Shown here in pieces: positions 42,977-51,391 of a stretch of 64,000 nucleotides of DNA. The DNA lies in contig JBASDX010000009.1 in assembly GCA_049652385.1 (NCBI GenBank), positions 62,001-126,000 of the forward strand. The letters are read 5' to 3'. Positions within the stretch are counted from its first letter, which is position 1. Each line of letters begins with the position of its first letter. Below the pieces are notes generated by a model. It saw nothing but the letters and a program-made list of their open reading frames with translations. It did not search any database and was not told the DNA's origin. This DNA comes from DMER64 sp049652385 (GTDB lineage: Bacteria; Bacteroidota; Bacteroidia; Bacteroidales; UBA932). A program made the translations under genes and the position numbers.

Positions 42977-43569
42977 AACGTATGTTATTCGTATGCTTGC
43001 TGTGTGCAGCTTCTTTGACAACCTACGCACAAAACATTACCATAGAAACGCCGGCAATGGACATCAAAGAAAACCAGGAAGAACCGCAAAAACGCGATAA
43101 AGATAGAAGTGCTTATCAGGAAGAATTTAAGGCGCAAAAGGTAGCCTACATTACGCAGAAAGTAGGCTTTACGGCAGAGGAAGCAGGAAAATTCTGGCCC
43201 CTGTATAACGAATTGGATGCTAAAATAAAAGCCATACACACCGAACGAGGTGCCGCCAAATCTGCCATGTACCGGGCTCTGAATCCCCGCGGCTCGGAAG
43301 AGGGGCGCACCCTGGCCGGAGATCACAGGGATGCAGCCGTTTCTATTGCCCGTAAAGACAGAAAGTCCGTGATGTCCGTAGAAAATGCGCTAGATACATT
43401 CATTGCCACTTTTGAAGAAGAAAGCCGTATTCGCGCAGAATACCACCAAAAATTCCTGCAAGTGGTTACCGCAAAACAAGTAGCTGCTTTTTACTTTGCG
43501 GAAGAACAATTCAGCCACAAGGTGTTCCGGGATTTTGTCAACAAGCAGGTAGAAAAGAAATCGAAGTAA
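42973..43569 (+). CDS. Spy/CpxP-like periplasmic protein
   Basis: 198 residues with signal peptide MKRMLFVCLLCAASLTTYAQ. The mature part is highly charged and helical, with the QKVGFTAEEAGKFWPLYNELDAKIKAIHTERG element seen in Spy/LTXXQ-like proteins, which act as periplasmic chaperones or sensors in stress pathways. It is third in the sigma/anti-sigma/periplasmic triad, which supports an envelope-stress role. The downstream spacer holds the palindrome-ended repeats. Confidence 0.82.
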   Translation: MKRMLFVCLLCAASLTTYAQNITIETPAMDIKENQEEPQKRDKDRSAYQEEFKAQKVAYITQKVGFTAEEAGKFWPLYNELDAKIKAIHTERGAAKSAMYRALNPRGSEEGRTLAGDHRDAAVSIARKDRKSVMSVENALDTFIATFEEESRIRAEYHQKFLQVVTAKQVAAFYFAEEQFSHKVFRDFVNKQVEKKSK

Positions 43570-43625
43570 AAGAGAGTTGCGCCAGCCGCTTTCCTCGTTT
43601 TTGGAGGTTTTCAACGTTTTCCGGA

Positions 43626-43720
43626 CGAGGTGGTAAGTAGCATTTTCCGGGTCAAGTCGTTAACACACAGGACGTCAACGTGTTGCAGTACTACGCCATT
43701 ATGTGGCACTTACCACCTCG
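43626..43720. repeat. Palindrome-ended repeat unit 1 (95 bp)
   Basis: Left arm CGAGGTGGTAAGT (43626-43638) and right arm ACTTACCACCTCG (43708-43720) are perfect 13-bp inverted repeats. The interior shares GTTAAC and TACGCCATTATGTGGC-type segments with the other units. It is one of five related units in the window and lies downstream of the Spy-like gene. Confidence 0.88.
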
Positions 43721-43755
43721 GCAGCAAAAAGCCGTTTTTCGCCTTTTTCGGGGGA

Positions 43756-43844
43756 GGTAGTAAGTAACCGTTTTTGCGCCGAGGCATTAACTAGCAGGCA
43801 GTCACCCATTTACAGCATTACGCCATTTGGTGGCACTTACTACC
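43756..43844. repeat. Palindrome-ended repeat unit 2 (89 bp)
   Basis: Arms GGTAGTAAGT (43756-43765) and ACTTACTACC (43835-43844) match perfectly. Relative to unit 1, one base pair has changed in both arms. The interior TTTACAGCATTACGCCATTTGGTGGC is very similar to unit 3 read on the opposite strand. Same orientation as unit 1. Loose flanking inverted segments occur near 43585-43600 and 43855-43865. Confidence 0.88.
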
Positions 43845-43881
43845 CTTTGACAGGGGAAGCGGCCGGTTGTAGCGTAAGTGG

Positions 43882-43904
43882 CGCACCGGATCAGATCCGG
43901 TGCG
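43882..43904. repeat. 23-nt perfect palindrome downstream of trmN6
   Basis: CGCACCGGATC-A-GATCCGGTGCG: 11-bp arms with a one-base centre, 7 nt beyond the stop of the leftward trmN6-like gene and with no T-run on either side. It shares its core with the palindrome at 6515-6531. Spacer 43570-43911 contains only this palindrome and the two repeat units. Confidence 0.88.
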
Positions 43905-43911
43905 GCGTTTG

Positions 43912-44841
43912 TCAAGCCCAAAGGTAAAAGCCGCGTACCAGATTTCGGTACTGAGGATGGTAATCTGCTCCGTTATCATCGTACAAATACAATGTATCAA
44001 CCCGGGGTGTTATTGGCTTTTTAGTCAGTTCAAGTAGCACCAAAGAGACGGCACGCGTCTGAACCTTTTGCAAATCTTGCAACCCGGAAAGTGTGTCATG
44101 ATGTACTACCTGAAAATCACTTGGTGCCTTTTTGTCTGTTACCACATACGTGATACGACTTGGGTAGAGTGGAATGCTGTTTTGCAGGGCCTCTTTTAAA
44201 AAGGCAGCCTTGGCAGATGCGGGCAAGACAAGAGCCCACTTGCCGCCATCTCTCAAAATACGGGATACTCCGTTTATCAATAGTTGGTATGTCAAACCGG
44301 AGGGGTTGCTGTGGCGTGCCCTGCTGCGACGTTGGCGGGGACTTTCCAATGCCTGTTGAAAATAAGGGGGGTTGCAAATAATGGCCTGGTAGGTACCGGG
44401 GAAATTATAGGTGTTAAAATCTGCATGAATGACCGATATCCTATCTTTCCATGGAGAGGACTGTACGTTTTCCTCGGCTTCTTCTGCAGAGGGCCCGTCC
44501 ACTTCAATGGCATCTATTTTGGCGTGTGGAAAACGCTGTGCCATCATCAAGGCCAGCAAGCCGCATCCCGTACCAATATCCAACACCGTTTTTAGCGTGG
44601 AATTACTGCCGAGGGGTACAGTACCCTGAGATGCGCCTGGTGTTGCTTTCTGGAGCGTATTGGGCGGAGGATGGCTGCCCGGGGATGCGCCCGAGAGTGT
44701 GTCCAGAGGCGTATTGGGCCGGAGGTGGCTGCCGGAAAAGGCCCAGGCGCCCAGCAGGACGCTATCCGTGGTGACCGGCATAGCCGAACGGTGGTGGCAT
44801 AATGAAAAATATTTAAAACGGAACGGTTCCACGTCAGACAA
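43912..44841 (-). CDS. trmN6: tRNA1(Val) (adenine-N6)-methyltransferase-like protein with an in-frame repeat insertion
   Basis: Class I SAM methyltransferase: FSLCHHRSAMPVTTDSVLLGAWAF, SAM motif VLDIGTGCGLLALMMAQRF and the N6-adenine motif AIICNPPYFQ. These match the YfiC/TrmN6 family, which modifies A37 of tRNA-Val. Between VLLGAWAF and VLDIGTG, where the family has a short link, lie about 45 extra residues made of two 18-residue repeats (see 44630-44737). The start is TTG at 44841, overlapping lolD, or GTG at 44832. It is last in the EF-G2-lolD-trmN6 run. Confidence 0.88.
   Translation of the reverse strand: MSDVEPFRFKYFSLCHHRSAMPVTTDSVLLGAWAFSGSHLRPNTPLDTLSGASPGSHPPPNTLQKATPGASQGTVPLGSNSTLKTVLDIGTGCGLLALMMAQRFPHAKIDAIEVDGPSAEEAEENVQSSPWKDRISVIHADFNTYNFPGTYQAIICNPPYFQQALESPRQRRSRARHSNPSGLTYQLLINGVSRILRDGGKWALVLPASAKAAFLKEALQNSIPLYPSRITYVVTDKKAPSDFQVVHHDTLSGLQDLQKVQTRAVSLVLLELTKKPITPRVDTLYLYDDNGADYHPQYRNLVRGFYLWA
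44630..44737. repeat. Two 54-bp tandem repeats inside the trmN6-like gene
   Basis: Units 44630-44683 and 44684-44737 both begin GATGCGCC and share GCGTATTGGGC(C)GGAGG-TGGCTGCC. They encode SGSHLRPNTPLDTLSGAS and PGSHPPPNTLQKATPGAS. The period is 18 codons, so the reading frame is kept. Confidence 0.85.
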
Positions 44842-45484
44842 TCAGGCCGTCACGCATGGTCAGGCTGCGGTCGCTCATGGTAGCCAGCGATGCATCGTGG
44901 GATACAATCACAATCGTTTGTTTATAGGCCTTACGCAATTGGAAAAACAACCGGTGCAGTTCGTTTTTGTTATGCGTATCCAGGTTGCCGGACGGCTCGT
45001 CTGCCAGCAATACCTTAGGTCTGTTGACCAACGCCCGGGCTACGGCTACGCGTTGCTGCTCTCCTCCGCTCAATTCAGACGGTTTGTGTTCCATACGGTG
45101 CGCCAAGCCTAAAAAGTCCAGCAACTCTTTTGCCCTTTCACGGACTTTTTCTGTAGGGTCTCCTGCAATCATACCGGGTATACACACATTTTCCAGTGCC
45201 GTAAATTCAGGCAGCAAGTGGTGGAACTGAAAGACAAAACCAATATGCTTGTTCCTGAAATCAGCCAACGGATCGCTAGCCAGTTCCATAACAGGAATGC
45301 CGTCTATCCAGACTTCACCGGAATCGGGTTTTAAAAGCGTTCCCAGTATTTGTAGCAACGTGGTTTTTCCCGCACCGCTGGCTCCGGTGATACAAAGTAC
45401 CTCGGCAGGTGCCACTTCCAGGGTAACTCCTTTAAGCACCTGCACACTGCCGAATGTCTTTGTAATATAATCTGCTTTTATCAT
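44834..45484 (-). CDS. lolD: LolD-type ABC transporter ATPase
   Basis: 216 residues from the ATG at 45484 (MIKADYITKTFGSVQVLKGV). Walker A GASGAGKTT, signature LSGGEQQRVAVARAL, Walker B VLLADEPSGNLD and the H-loop IVIVSHD are all present. The size and the pattern GNLDTHN match the LolD/MacB ATPase group, which releases lipoproteins from the inner membrane or powers efflux. The permease partner is not adjacent. It lies 18 nt downstream of the EF-G2-like gene. Confidence 0.88.
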   Translation of the reverse strand: MIKADYITKTFGSVQVLKGVTLEVAPAEVLCITGASGAGKTTLLQILGTLLKPDSGEVWIDGIPVMELASDPLADFRNKHIGFVFQFHHLLPEFTALENVCIPGMIAGDPTEKVRERAKELLDFLGLAHRMEHKPSELSGGEQQRVAVARALVNRPKVLLADEPSGNLDTHNKNELHRLFFQLRKAYKQTIVIVSHDASLATMSDRSLTMRDGLIV

Positions 45485-45502
45485 ACGTTGCCCGAAAGGC
45501 AA

Positions 45503-47656
45503 TTATTCGTCTTTTTCTTCCTCCTCGTATTCTTTGAGCAAGCGTTCCTGGATATCGGCCGGCACTTGTGTATATTCAGCCAATTCCATGGTAAAGCTGG
45601 CACGTCCCGACGTAAGGGAGCTGAGCGTAGTGGAATATTTGTGTAATTCTGCCAAAGGCACTTTGGCCCTTAACACCTGGAATCCTTTCTCGCTGCTCAT
45701 ACCTTCTATGAGTGCGCGGCGGTTTTGCAAATCGCTCATGACATCACCCATGCAATCTGAAGGTACCATGATTTCCACCTGGTAGATGGGCTCCATGATT
45801 TTGGGGCCTGCTTTCTTGAAGGCCTCTCTAAAGGCATTACGTCCTGCCAATTTGAAAGAAATTTCGTTGGAGTCTACCGGGTGCATTTTGCCATCGTATA
45901 CGTAACAGTTGATATCACGGGCGTAAGAACCGGTAAGGGGTCCTTCTTCCATTTTTTCCATAATCCCCTTAAGGATAGCCGGCATAAAGCGTCCGTCAAT
46001 GGAACCTCCAACAATACAGTTGTAATATACCAACTTGCCACCCCACTCCATGGTGAGCTCTTCTTTCCCCCTTATAGATAACACCAATTCCTTGCCATCC
46101 ACCTTGAAGCGGGAATTGTCAGGAGCTCCTTCTACGTACGGCTCAATGAGCATGTGTACTTCACCAAATTGTCCGGCTCCCCCTGATTGTTTTTTATGGC
46201 GGTAACTGGCGGCTGCCATTTTGGTAATGGTTTCCCGATAAGGAATTTTTGGGGTTAGCAGATCAACTTCCATTTTATGGGTGTTGTTGATATGCCATTT
46301 AAGCGTATTGATGTGGTGTTCACCCTGACCGCTCAGCAGAAGTTGCTTCAATTCTTTGGAGTATTCCACTACGATGGTGGGGTCTTCTGCCGCTGCTTTG
46401 TTCAGGATTTCCCCTAATTTTTCATCGTCTTTTTCCGATTTGGCTTTTATGGCCGTTCTGAATTTGGAAGGCGGGAATGCTATAGGTTCAAATTCCCAAT
46501 CCTTGCCGGATCCGTTGAGCGTGTGGTTGGACCTGGCGTTTTTAAGCTTGACGGTGCAACCCATATCGCCGGCTACCAACTCGGTGACTTTCTCCCGTTT
46601 TTTGCCGGCTGCCACAAAAAGTCCGGGAATTCTTTCTTTACTGCCGTTATTGGCATTCACCAGGTCCATAGACTCTGTGATTTTTCCGGACATAACCCGA
46701 AAATAGGCGATGTCACCCAAGTGCTGTTCCTGACTAGTTTTATAAATGTAAAGTGAAGGTGCTCCGTTCACATCACACGGCACTTCTTCACCGGAGACCG
46801 TCTTGGCACTTGTTAATCCCGGATGTGGAGCAATGAGCGTGATAAGTTCCATCAAACGTCTGACACCGATATCTTTTTTACCCGATACAATAACCAGGGG
46901 CATGATTTCGCATTTGCGGAATCCCATGGTCAATCCTTGTACGATCTGCTCGGGCGTAAGGTTTCCTTCCTCAAAAAAAGTCTCCATCAAAGTTTCATCT
47001 GCTTCGGCAGCGCGCTCTACCAGCTCGGCATGCAGTTCTTCCGCTTTATCTGCCAACTCGGCAGGAATATCCAGCTCTTCGCGTACACCTCCCTCATCTT
47101 TAAAGCGGTACATTTTCATTTTGAGTACGTCTACATAGGCATTGAAAGCCAGCCCTGTTTCTACCGGAAACTGCAAAGGACACACTTTGCTGCCAAACGC
47201 TTCTTTCAAAGAATCCAAAGCGGCATCCCAATTGGCCTTTTCATGGTCCAACTGACTGACAGCCAGGAAAAGCGGTATATGATGTTGTTCTGCATAACGG
47301 GAAAATATCTCCGTTCCCACTTCCACGCCATGTTGGCCGTTAACCAGCATGACACCCGAATCTGCTACTCTGAAAGCCGAAATAAGACCGCCAATGAAAT
47401 CGTCGGAGCCCGGTGTATCTATAAAATTGAGCTTGTGGTCTTCATACTCCGAGTAGAAAAGAGTAGGATAAATAGACCTCTGATACAATTGTTCAATTTC
47501 CGTATTGTCGCATACGGTATTTTTGGCTTCCACGGTTCCACGACGGTCAATCACTTTGCCTTCCAGCATCATGGCTTCTGCAAGTGTGGTCTTGCCCGAT
47601 TTTGTGTTCCCCATCAAAACCACATTGCGAATTTGTTCTGTTTTATAAGTTTTCAT
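45503..47656 (-). CDS. fusA2: EF-G paralogue (EF-G2 type) with degenerate GTPase motifs
   Basis: 717 residues with the full EF-G domain order. P-loop GNTKSGKTT (16-24) is kept, but switch II reads DTPGSDDF, with Ser84 where active EF-G has the catalytic His of DTPGHVDF. The NKxD motif is SQLD (134-137). The switch I RGITI segment appears as RSIYP (60-64). The N-terminus resembles Bacteroides thetaiotaomicron EF-G2, which also has PGSDDF and is reported to support translocation without GTP hydrolysis. This gene is therefore most likely that paralogue, not the housekeeping fusA. It has its own promoter (47676-47683) and is followed by lolD. Confidence 0.92.
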   Translation of the reverse strand: MKTYKTEQIRNVVLMGNTKSGKTTLAEAMMLEGKVIDRRGTVEAKNTVCDNTEIEQLYQRSIYPTLFYSEYEDHKLNFIDTPGSDDFIGGLISAFRVADSGVMLVNGQHGVEVGTEIFSRYAEQHHIPLFLAVSQLDHEKANWDAALDSLKEAFGSKVCPLQFPVETGLAFNAYVDVLKMKMYRFKDEGGVREELDIPAELADKAEELHAELVERAAEADETLMETFFEEGNLTPEQIVQGLTMGFRKCEIMPLVIVSGKKDIGVRRLMELITLIAPHPGLTSAKTVSGEEVPCDVNGAPSLYIYKTSQEQHLGDIAYFRVMSGKITESMDLVNANNGSKERIPGLFVAAGKKREKVTELVAGDMGCTVKLKNARSNHTLNGSGKDWEFEPIAFPPSKFRTAIKAKSEKDDEKLGEILNKAAAEDPTIVVEYSKELKQLLLSGQGEHHINTLKWHINNTHKMEVDLLTPKIPYRETITKMAAASYRHKKQSGGAGQFGEVHMLIEPYVEGAPDNSRFKVDGKELVLSIRGKEELTMEWGGKLVYYNCIVGGSIDGRFMPAILKGIMEKMEEGPLTGSYARDINCYVYDGKMHPVDSNEISFKLAGRNAFREAFKKAGPKIMEPIYQVEIMVPSDCMGDVMSDLQNRRALIEGMSSEKGFQVLRAKVPLAELHKYSTTLSSLTSGRASFTMELAEYTQVPADIQERLLKEYEEEEKDE

Positions 47657-47675
47657 TCCATTAAAAATTAGTCAG

Positions 47676-47704
47676 CAAAGGTAATCATTTTTCCTTTACC
47701 TTTG
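47676..47704. promoter_or_regulatory. Divergent -7 promoter pair EF-G2 / rnhB
   Basis: Minus-strand TACCTTTG (47676-47683) lies 19 nt before the EF-G2 ATG. Plus-strand TACCTTTG (47697-47704) ends 5 nt before the rnhB ATG, a leaderless-type spacing. Confidence 0.62.
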
Positions 47705-47709
47705 TACAT

Positions 47710-48345
47710 ATGTATTCTCCTTTATATCCGCACCTTATAGCCGGGAGAAAAGAGGCCGGATGTGACGAGGCCGGCCGTGGATCGCTCGCCGGTCCTGTTG
47801 TTGCGGCAGCCGTAATTTTACCGGAAAATTTTTACCACCCATTGTTACAGGACTCCAAGAAAATGAGTGAAAAACAACGCGTTGAAACAGAGAAATACAT
47901 AAAAAACCACGCCTTGGCCATTGGCATAGGATTTTGCTCTGCCCGGGAAATAGACACCTGGAACATCCTCCGGGCATCCATCAAAGCCATGCATCGGGCC
48001 TTGGACAATTTGCCTTTTTTGCCTGATTTTGTGCTGGTTGACGGGAATCATTTTACCCCTTACCTGCCACCGGGAGAAGCGCCTCTGCCGGGAAATTTTA
48101 TCCCGCATCAATGTTTTGTAAAAGGCGATGCCCGTTATGCGGCTATTGCCGCCGCCTCTGTTTTGGCCAAAAACTACCGGGACCGGCACATGAAAGAACT
48201 GATTCACAAATACCCGGGATACGGATGGGAAAACAATAAAGGGTATCCTACCGCAGTCCACCGCAAAGCGTTGGCCCGGCTGGGGCCGTGCGAAGAACAC
48301 AGAAAATCTTTTTCAATCAAATCTGATTACCTTTGTACTTTATGA
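47710..48345 (+). CDS. rnhB: Ribonuclease HII
   Basis: 211 residues. It removes ribonucleotides from DNA and RNA-DNA hybrids. The catalytic motif is CDEAGRGSLAGP (Asp19-Glu20), with further acidic residues in DFVLVDGNHF and KGDARYAAIAAASVLAKNYRDRHM, then YPGYGWENNKGYPT. The promoter box ends 5 nt before the ATG. Its 3' end contains the promoter for the next gene. Confidence 0.97.
   Translation: MYSPLYPHLIAGRKEAGCDEAGRGSLAGPVVAAAVILPENFYHPLLQDSKKMSEKQRVETEKYIKNHALAIGIGFCSAREIDTWNILRASIKAMHRALDNLPFLPDFVLVDGNHFTPYLPPGEAPLPGNFIPHQCFVKGDARYAAIAAASVLAKNYRDRHMKELIHKYPGYGWENNKGYPTAVHRKALARLGPCEEHRKSFSIKSDYLCTL
48328..48335 (+). promoter_or_regulatory. -7 promoter element for the S46 peptidase gene, within rnhB
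   Basis: TACCTTTG inside the last codons of rnhB, 23 nt before the ATG at 48359. Confidence 0.6.
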
Positions 48346-48358
48346 AAAATTGTACCTT

Positions 48359-50509
48359 ATGAAAAAAATAACTTTTATTTTATGCGCATTGCTGCTCACC
48401 GGCAGCACATTGCGGGCAGATGAAGGGATGTGGCTGCTGCCGCTCCTAAACAAACTTAATGGCAAAGCCATGGCTCAGGCAGGACTCAAATTAAGTCCCG
48501 AAGATATTTATAACATTAACAAACCCAGCCTGAAAGACGCCATTGTCATATTTGGCGGAGGCTGTACCGGCGAGGTCGTTTCTGCAGAAGGACTGCTTCT
48601 TACCAACCACCATTGCGGATACGGTGCCATACAGGCACTCAGTTCCGTAGAACACAACTACCTGCAGGATGGTTTCTGGGCAAAGAATAAGGGAGAGGAA
48701 ATCCCGGCTCCCGGATTACAAGTCATTTTTATGGAACGGATGACAGATGTCACTAAAGAAGTCCTGGCCGTTTTAGATACGTGTACAACGGAAGCAAGCC
48801 GATTGGCTGAAGAAGCCCGTTTGAACAAAGAATATGCAGACAGGGCCAAAGAAGAAAACGCGCACTTTATGGGACGCATGTACAGCATGTACGGCGGCAA
48901 CCAGTATTACTTTGTCATCTATAAAACATACCGCGACGTACGCCTGGTAGGCACCCCGCCTTCTTCCATCGGCAAGTACGGTGCCGATACGGATAACTGG
49001 ATCTGGCCGCGCCAAACGGGCGACTTTTCCATGTTCCGCATCTATGCCGGAGCCGATAACCAGCCGGCAGATTACAGTCCGGACAACAAACCCTACGTCC
49101 CCAAACGCTTCCTTTCCATAAGCCTGAAAGGCGTAAAAGAAGGTGACTTTGTGATGACCCTGGGCTACCCGGGAAGCACCACCCGTTACATGACTTCCAT
49201 AGAGGTGGACCGTCAGGAGCAACTGACAAACGGCATCGGCATTGAAGTACGTACCATCCGCCAAAACGTACTGCTGGAAGACATGTTGGCCGACCCCAAA
49301 GTGCAACTGCAATACGCCAGCAAATATTCCGGAAGTACCAACGCATGGAAGAAATGGACCGGCATGAACGAGACGTTCAAAAAACTGAACGTAAAGGCCC
49401 GCAGAGCCGAAGAAGAAGCCGCATTTAAAGTCTGGGTCAACACCAACAAGAAAAGAAGTGAGAAATACGGAACGGCCCTCGCAGATATTGAGGAATCTGT
49501 AAAAGGACAGTGGGAAATGACATACGTCAGCCGCTATCTGACAGAGTCTTTACGCAACATAGAGGTGAGTGCTTTTGCCTCCAGACTATTTGCCAGAACG
49601 CCTGAAAAAGGAAAAGTCAATGCAGAAAACCTGAAGAACCAGGTAACCCGGTTCTTTGCCAACTACAACCGTCCCACAGATGTGAAGGTAGCCAAAGCCA
49701 TGCTGAAGATATTTGCGGAGAGAGTTGAGAAAGAACATTATCCATCCGTTTACGCAACCATCGAAAACGAATATTCCGGCAACATAGATGCCTACGTAGA
49801 AGACTTGTTTGCCAAAACTTCTTTTGCAGAACAAGATAAGCTTATCGCGCTGATTGACCGGTTGGCGGATGAGGTCACGTATGAAGAAGCCCTTAAGGAA
49901 GTCGACTCCGACCCGGCTTTAGCCTTGGGCCGCTCCGTCAACACCAAGGCCATGGAATGCCAGCAAGCCATAATGCCCTATCAGGGTCAATACGCGCGCG
50001 GGCATCGTAACTTCATTGCGGGGATGATGGAAATGAAAAAAGACGAGGCGTTATACCCCGATGCCAATTTCTCCATGCGCCTGACGTATGGCAACGTGCT
50101 GACCTACAGACCCAGAGACGGTGTTATCTACGACTACTACACCACCCTGACCGGTGTTATGGAAAAAGAAGACCCGGACAACTGGGAATTTGTGGTACCG
50201 GAAAAACTAAAACAATTATACAAATCCAAAGATTACGGTCCTTACGCTGCTCCGGGTAAAGAAGTGGTTACGGGTTTCATTGCCAACACCGATATTACCG
50301 GTGGCAACTCCGGATCTCCCGTGCTGAACGCAGATGGCGAACTTCTTGGCCTGGCTTTTGATGGTAATTGGGAGTCCATGAGCGGCGACGTTATTTTTGA
50401 ACCGGAATTGCAACGCTGCATTGCCGTCGATATCAGATATGTGCTGTTTGTCATGGACAAGTACGGAGAAGCAGGTTATCTGCTTAAAGAAATGGATATT
50501 AAAAAGTAG
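48359..50509 (+). CDS. dpp7: S46-family dipeptidyl peptidase, DPP7-like
   Basis: 716 residues from the ATG at 48359 with signal peptide MKKITFILCALLLTGSTLRA. The chymotrypsin-like triad is His in LLLTNHHCGYGA (His85), Asp in DNWIWPRQTGDFSMFRIY, and Ser in TDITGGNSGSPVLN. The specificity position after the serine reads LAFDGNWES: Gly here is typical of DPP7 (broad hydrophobic P1), whereas DPP11 has Arg (acidic P1). The mature enzyme is periplasmic and releases dipeptides for uptake in peptide-fermenting Bacteroidales. An upstream TTG is rejected. mrp follows after 3 nt. Confidence 0.92.
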   Translation: MKKITFILCALLLTGSTLRADEGMWLLPLLNKLNGKAMAQAGLKLSPEDIYNINKPSLKDAIVIFGGGCTGEVVSAEGLLLTNHHCGYGAIQALSSVEHNYLQDGFWAKNKGEEIPAPGLQVIFMERMTDVTKEVLAVLDTCTTEASRLAEEARLNKEYADRAKEENAHFMGRMYSMYGGNQYYFVIYKTYRDVRLVGTPPSSIGKYGADTDNWIWPRQTGDFSMFRIYAGADNQPADYSPDNKPYVPKRFLSISLKGVKEGDFVMTLGYPGSTTRYMTSIEVDRQEQLTNGIGIEVRTIRQNVLLEDMLADPKVQLQYASKYSGSTNAWKKWTGMNETFKKLNVKARRAEEEAAFKVWVNTNKKRSEKYGTALADIEESVKGQWEMTYVSRYLTESLRNIEVSAFASRLFARTPEKGKVNAENLKNQVTRFFANYNRPTDVKVAKAMLKIFAERVEKEHYPSVYATIENEYSGNIDAYVEDLFAKTSFAEQDKLIALIDRLADEVTYEEALKEVDSDPALALGRSVNTKAMECQQAIMPYQGQYARGHRNFIAGMMEMKKDEALYPDANFSMRLTYGNVLTYRPRDGVIYDYYTTLTGVMEKEDPDNWEFVVPEKLKQLYKSKDYGPYAAPGKEVVTGFIANTDITGGNSGSPVLNADGELLGLAFDGNWESMSGDVIFEPELQRCIAVDIRYVLFVMDKYGEAGYLLKEMDIKK

Positions 50510-50512
50510 AAC

Positions 50513-51373
50513 ATGGGAAAAATCAACTATTCGGCTATGAAGCCGGTACAACCTACAGCTAAAAAGAAAGTACAAGAGGATGAACCACTTATTGATGGAT
50601 TGACCAACGTTAAACACGTAATAGCCATTGCCAGCGGAAAAGGCGGCGTAGGAAAATCCACCGTTGCCGTCAATTTGGCAGTAGCCTTGGCACTGGAAGG
50701 CTATAAAGTGGGTTTGGCAGATGCCGATATTTACGGACCTTCCATTCCCACGCTAACAGGAACCGTGGATGAGCAGCCGGCTGTAGAACCTATAGATGAA
50801 CAGGTACAAGTATTTGTCCCCATAGAAAAGTATGGTGTCAAATGGATGTCTATAGGGTATTTTGCCAAACCGGAGCAAGCCCTCATCTGGAGAGGACCCC
50901 TGGCCGGAGGTGCTTTAAAACAAATACTGCATCAAACCCGTTGGGGAACTTTGGATTTTCTGCTTATAGACCTGCCTCCGGGCACGGGAGACATCCACCT
51001 GAGTCTGATGCAGGAAATCCGCTTGAGCGGAGGCATTATAGTAACCACTCCGCAACAGATTTCTGTAGCGGACGTGGAAAAATGCCTGAACATGTTTTTC
51101 CATAAAGACCTGGAAACCCGCGTGTTGGGTCTGGTTGAAAACATGTCCTGGTTTACACCGGAAGAACTTCCGGAGAACAAGTATTACATCTTCGGGAAAG
51201 GCGGAGCAAAAGCCCTCTCGGAAAAATACAACCTGCCTGTACTGGCAGAAATTCCCCTGGTGCAAAGCGTTCGGGAACGGGGCGACGAAGGTATTCCCTC
51301 GGCCAACGACAAGCACCCGGCAGGAGCTGCTTTTAAAGAACTGGCAGCCAAAGTAATTCAATTGCTATTGTAG
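50513..51373 (+). CDS. mrp: Mrp/ApbC-family iron-sulfur carrier ATPase without DUF59 domain
   Basis: 286 residues with the deviant Walker A IASGKGGVGKSTVAVNLAVAL, ADADIYGPSIPTL, DFLLIDLPPGTGD and VENMSWFTPEELPENKYYIFGKGG. It is probably an Fe-S cluster carrier. Bacteroidota homologues are usually about 370 residues with an N-terminal DUF59 (MIP18-like) domain; here about 38 polar residues precede the P-loop. The CxxC of classical Mrp is also absent. It starts 3 nt after the peptidase stop and is followed by a strong hairpin. Confidence 0.92.
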   Translation: MGKINYSAMKPVQPTAKKKVQEDEPLIDGLTNVKHVIAIASGKGGVGKSTVAVNLAVALALEGYKVGLADADIYGPSIPTLTGTVDEQPAVEPIDEQVQVFVPIEKYGVKWMSIGYFAKPEQALIWRGPLAGGALKQILHQTRWGTLDFLLIDLPPGTGDIHLSLMQEIRLSGGIIVTTPQQISVADVEKCLNMFFHKDLETRVLGLVENMSWFTPEELPENKYYIFGKGGAKALSEKYNLPVLAEIPLVQSVRERGDEGIPSANDKHPAGAAFKELAAKVIQLLL

Positions 51374-51391
51374 TTTCAGCTGTTCTCCTTT

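Noticed and set aside
43626..43904. Possible CRISPR array
   Set aside because: Units are about 90 bp with internal similarity and inverted ends, only two per site, with no short direct repeats or spacers and no cas genes.
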